DNA of 9,747 bases from contig CAAGMF010000137.1 of NCBI GenBank assembly GCA_900770895.1, positions 1-9,747 of the forward strand, read 5' to 3'. The translations under genes and the position numbers were made by a program. The first letter of the stretch is position 1. Each line of letters starts with the position of its first letter. Below the pieces are notes generated by a model. That model ran no database searches. It worked only from the letters and a program-made list of their open reading frames with translations, and was not told the origin of the DNA. Shown in pieces: positions 8,388 through 9,747 of the stretch. Source of the stretch: an uncultured Mitsuokella sp. GTDB taxonomy: Bacteria; Bacillota; Negativicutes; Selenomonadales; Selenomonadaceae.

Positions 8388-8442
8388 GCTAGTTTCTAGC
8401 GCAATATGTAGATGATGACTCATCAACGCATACTACATATTG
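8388..8442. repeat. Nested inverted repeats upstream of the 132-aa gene
   Basis: Several inverted repeats are packed together. GCTAG (8388-8392) and CTAGC (8396-8400) flank a 3-base loop. CAATATGTAG (8402-8411) and CTACATATTG (8433-8442) are perfect 10-bp arms. Between them TGATGA (8413-8418) and TCATCA (8420-8425) flank a single C. In addition, GCGCAA (8399-8404) is the inverse of TTGCGC (8452-8457), the -35 element of the following promoter. This looks like operator sites for a dimeric regulator or a structured leader RNA. A TATAAT at 8361-8366 lies just upstream but has only a poor -35 partner. Confidence 0.5.
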
Positions 8443-8451
8443 ATTACACAG

Positions 8452-8481
8452 TTGCGCATTACTAAAATGTTGTGTTATAAT
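8452..8481 (+). promoter_or_regulatory. Sigma-70/SigA-type promoter with extended -10 for the 132-aa gene
   Basis: TTGCGC (8452-8457) serves as a -35 box, followed after 18 bases by a perfect TATAAT (8476-8481). TG one base before the -10 (8473-8474) makes it an extended -10. Transcription would start near 8488, giving a leader of about 20 bases with the ribosome binding site GAGGAGG (8495-8501), eight bases before the ATG at 8510. The -35 overlaps one arm of an inverted repeat, so repression is plausible. Confidence 0.7.
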
Positions 8482-8509
8482 ACATTAGTGCAAAGAGGAG
8501 GCGACAAAA

Positions 8510-8908
8510 ATGTTAGAAGGTTTCAAGCCAATTGAGTTAATGATGGGCAGCCCTGTACTATCCGTCACGAACAACGGATTATCTTTCAACAAAAATGTGA
8601 TAAACAAGATGGGGCGTCCAGAATACATTCGATTTATGATAAATACTGAATCGAAGCAGCTAGCAATACAAAAAGTAGAGGAATATGACAATGCCAGTGT
8701 CCCATTCATTAGAAAAAATGTTGATAACAAGAATGGCATACGGTATAATAACCGTGATCTAGAGAACACGATAGCAACACTCATGGAGTGGGATCTATCG
8801 ACGAAGACCTACCGCATTGACGGAATCTATCAAGAGGATGACAATGCAATGATTTTTAATCTCACAACAGCTCGCACATTCCCCAAACGGACACGTGCTG
8901 AAAAATAA
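8510..8908 (+). CDS. Hypothetical protein, 132 aa, accessory-region type
   Basis: I do not assign a function. The 132-aa product is soluble, with no signal peptide or membrane segment. Its N-terminal half reads like a small beta-rich fold, with a GLSFNKNVINKMGRPEYIRF stretch (about 23-42) and then an INTESKQLAIQ strand pair. A charged, hydrophilic C-terminus ends in KRTRAEK. The 'novel residue run - strand - glycine/proline - strand' look of the N-terminus faintly recalls AbrB/SpoVT-like swapped-hairpin DNA binders and similar uncharacterised proteins of mobile elements; this is an impression only. The start is well supported by GAGGAGG at 8495-8501 and an extended -10 promoter, so this is almost certainly a real, separately expressed gene. 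It is AT-richer than smc and ftsY. The stop lies two bases before a long hairpin. Confidence 0.82.
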   Translation: MLEGFKPIELMMGSPVLSVTNNGLSFNKNVINKMGRPEYIRFMINTESKQLAIQKVEEYDNASVPFIRKNVDNKNGIRYNNRDLENTIATLMEWDLSTKTYRIDGIYQEDDNAMIFNLTTARTFPKRTRAEK

Positions 8909-8954
8909 AATAGCGGAATGCTAGGTTAGTTGGCCCTAACCTAACATTCCGCTA
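8909..8954 (-). terminator. Strong hairpin; terminator signature reads best on the minus strand
   Basis: The arms 8911-8929 and 8936-8954 are 19 bases each and pair throughout except for one C/A mismatch (8921/8944), with a 6-base loop. On the + strand the bases after the stem are CCAAACG, with no T-run. On the minus strand the stem is followed by TTTTATTTTT (the complement of 8901-8910), a proper T-run. It may stop transcription entering from the right, or act mainly as an mRNA 3' end for the 132-aa gene. No minus-strand gene is visible in this window. Confidence 0.6.
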
Positions 8955-8960
8955 CCAAAC

Positions 8961-9035
8961 GCCAATATATCGTTGCGTGATGATATAAAGACGCCCTATA
9001 CAAGCTCATTATATCATCACTCAACCGATTTTGGC
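8961..9035. repeat. Long imperfect inverted repeat upstream of the DUF4417 gene
   Basis: The core arms are 8972-8988 and 9009-9025, 17 bases each with one mismatch (C8976/T9021), including perfect GTGATGATATAA and TTATATCATCAC. Outer pairing continues with ATCG/CGAT (via a one-base shift) and GCCAA (8961-8965)/TTGGC (9031-9035). The loop is about 20 bases. TTGCGT (8973-8978) and TATACA (8997-9002), 18 bases apart, form a possible promoter whose spacer contains one repeat arm while the other arm follows the -10. This arrangement suits a repressor-controlled promoter. Alternatively it is a structured leader or a small mobile-element remnant. Confidence 0.5.
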
Positions 9036-9056
9036 AATCTCCAGAAAGGGGGAATT

Positions 9057-9116
9057 ATGTCATTTTCGGTTTATTTATTATTTCTTATTATTTTGCCTAA
9101 GGAGATGATATTATGA
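9057..9116 (+). CDS. Possible 19-aa hydrophobic leader peptide
   Basis: A short frame starts with ATG at 9057, four bases after AAAGGGGG (9045-9052), and encodes 19 residues. Most of residues 3-13 are hydrophobic (L, I, F, V), followed by a PKEM segment. Its TGA overlaps the ATG of the DUF4417 gene as ATGA (9113-9116), the classic layout for translational coupling. It could be a leader peptide or a tiny membrane peptide. AT-rich DNA gives such frames by chance, so the case rests on the ribosome binding site and the exact overlap. Confidence 0.35.
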   Translation: MSFSVYLLFLIILPKEMIL

Positions 9117-9747
9117 GTAAAATTACCGACGAACTAAGATTCTATACTCAACGACCACTTCCAGATGATGTCGCGCTTGACAAGCAGGACATGCCGATCA
9201 TAAAAGCTGTATCTGAAGATGAACTCGATCTGGAACATCTAACGCCAACCAACTTCCAAAATATCAAAAAAGACGAAAATAACAGCAAGAAACTCGTGCT
9301 AAACTTTCGCTATGATCATCAGCTAAATAAATTATGGGATAAGGCACTCTGCTACATTCCCTTAATCACTTCATGCGGGGCGATTGTAACCCCAGATTTT
9401 AGTGTGAGCCATTTAATGAATCCACATTGGATGAAACAATACGTTTTCCGCAATCGCTATCTAGGATGCTTGTGGCAATACTATGGAGTAAAAGTAATCC
9501 CTTCCATTCCTTGGGATACTCCGGATACTTTCGACACATGTTTTAGTGGTGTCGAACCAGGTGGTGTCGTTTGTATTTCCACATTAGGTGTGAAACAAAA
9601 CCTGAATGTGTTTTTGTCTGGATACAAAGAAATGAAGAAGCGTCTCCATCCAAGCACAATCATTGTTTATGGAAATATTCTCCCTGAAATGTCTGGCCGC
9701 TTTTTCCATATTAAATACGCAGATGCCTTTTCTCAAAAAGGTAGATC
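9113..9747 (+). CDS. DUF4417 family protein, N-terminal 211 residues (3' end outside window)
   Basis: The frame is open from the ATG at 9113 to the window edge. AAGGAG (9099-9104) sits eight bases before the start. I recognise the DUF4417 pattern, a family of unknown function common in phages, plasmids and integrative elements of Gram-positive bacteria. Seen here are a TPDFS segment (93-97), an NRYLGCLWQYYGVKVIP stretch (114-130) with W134 soon after, GVEPGGVVCIST (146-157) and HPSTIIVYG (179-187). No signal peptide or membrane helix is evident. The first 60 or so residues are a variable, charged leader. The family identification comes from memory of conserved motifs, not a search. The function is unknown; the gene sits downstream of a restriction-modification operon, which suggests a mobile element or defence island. 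The C-terminus and any downstream genes are not visible. Confidence 0.75.
   Translation, partial: MSKITDELRFYTQRPLPDDVALDKQDMPIIKAVSEDELDLEHLTPTNFQNIKKDENNSKKLVLNFRYDHQLNKLWDKALCYIPLITSCGAIVTPDFSVSHLMNPHWMKQYVFRNRYLGCLWQYYGVKVIPSIPWDTPDTFDTCFSGVEPGGVVCISTLGVKQNLNVFLSGYKEMKKRLHPSTIIVYGNILPEMSGRFFHIKYADAFSQKGR

Noticed and set aside
9481..9663. A 60-aa minus-strand frame inside the DUF4417 gene
   Set aside because: It is antisense to a conserved coding region and has no start signal. It was considered as the gene served by the minus-strand terminator at 8909-8954, but it is too weak.
3328..9747. A DISARM or BREX defence system
   Set aside because: A methylase and a helicase are present, but no DUF1998, PLD nuclease, PglZ, BrxC or BrxL-like protein is visible. 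The two-gene type III layout explains the data.
1..9747. CRISPR array, tRNA or rRNA genes, insertion sequence
   Set aside because: No regularly spaced direct repeats, no tRNA cloverleaf or rRNA-like segment, and no transposase or integrase motif were seen on either strand.

Overview
This window joins a conserved chromosomal pair (smc-ftsY) to an accessory region. The accessory region holds a two-gene restriction-modification operon of type III architecture, followed by small, AT-richer genes of mobile-element character. The smc-ftsY order, strong AGGAGG-type ribosome binding sites, fairly GC-rich core genes and the FtsY form (306 aa with almost no acidic N-terminal domain) fit a Firmicute. 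The overall look of the proteins suggests a Negativicutes member (Selenomonas/Mitsuokella/Megamonas-like), but that is an inference from impression, not from a search.

Layout, all genes on the + strand. 1-2253: C-terminal 750 codons of the chromosome-partitioning ATPase SMC, entering in the coiled coil just before the hinge. 2298-3218: complete ftsY, the signal-recognition-particle receptor GTPase. 3219-3327: short intergenic region with an inverted repeat and a good ribosome binding site; this is the core/accessory boundary. 3328-5409: beta-class adenine methyltransferase (Mod-like; DPPY motif first, FxGxG motif later). 5411-8296: DEAH-box helicase/nuclease (Res-like), translationally coupled to mod with 1 base between the genes. 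8297-8509: terminator-like hairpin, nested inverted repeats and a strong extended -10 promoter. 8510-8908: 132-aa protein of unknown function. 8909-9056: two consecutive long imperfect hairpins. 9057-9116: possible 19-aa hydrophobic leader peptide. 9113-9747: start of a DUF4417-family gene that runs off the window.

Mod should methylate a specific site and Res should translocate and cleave unmodified DNA. Three features depart from the ordinary. The central part of mod, from catalytic motif IV through the target-recognition region to motif I, is sharply AT-rich compared with both ends, as if the specificity module had been exchanged. The C-terminal nuclease-like motif of Res reads PD...D-I-L-E-P-H, without the usual lysine of PD-(D/E)xK. 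Res also carries a long low-complexity linker after its helicase core. Downstream, a small unknown protein, stacked inverted repeats and the DUF4417 gene suggest a mobile element or defence island continuing past the right edge. No RNA genes, CRISPR array, transposase or integrase are visible.
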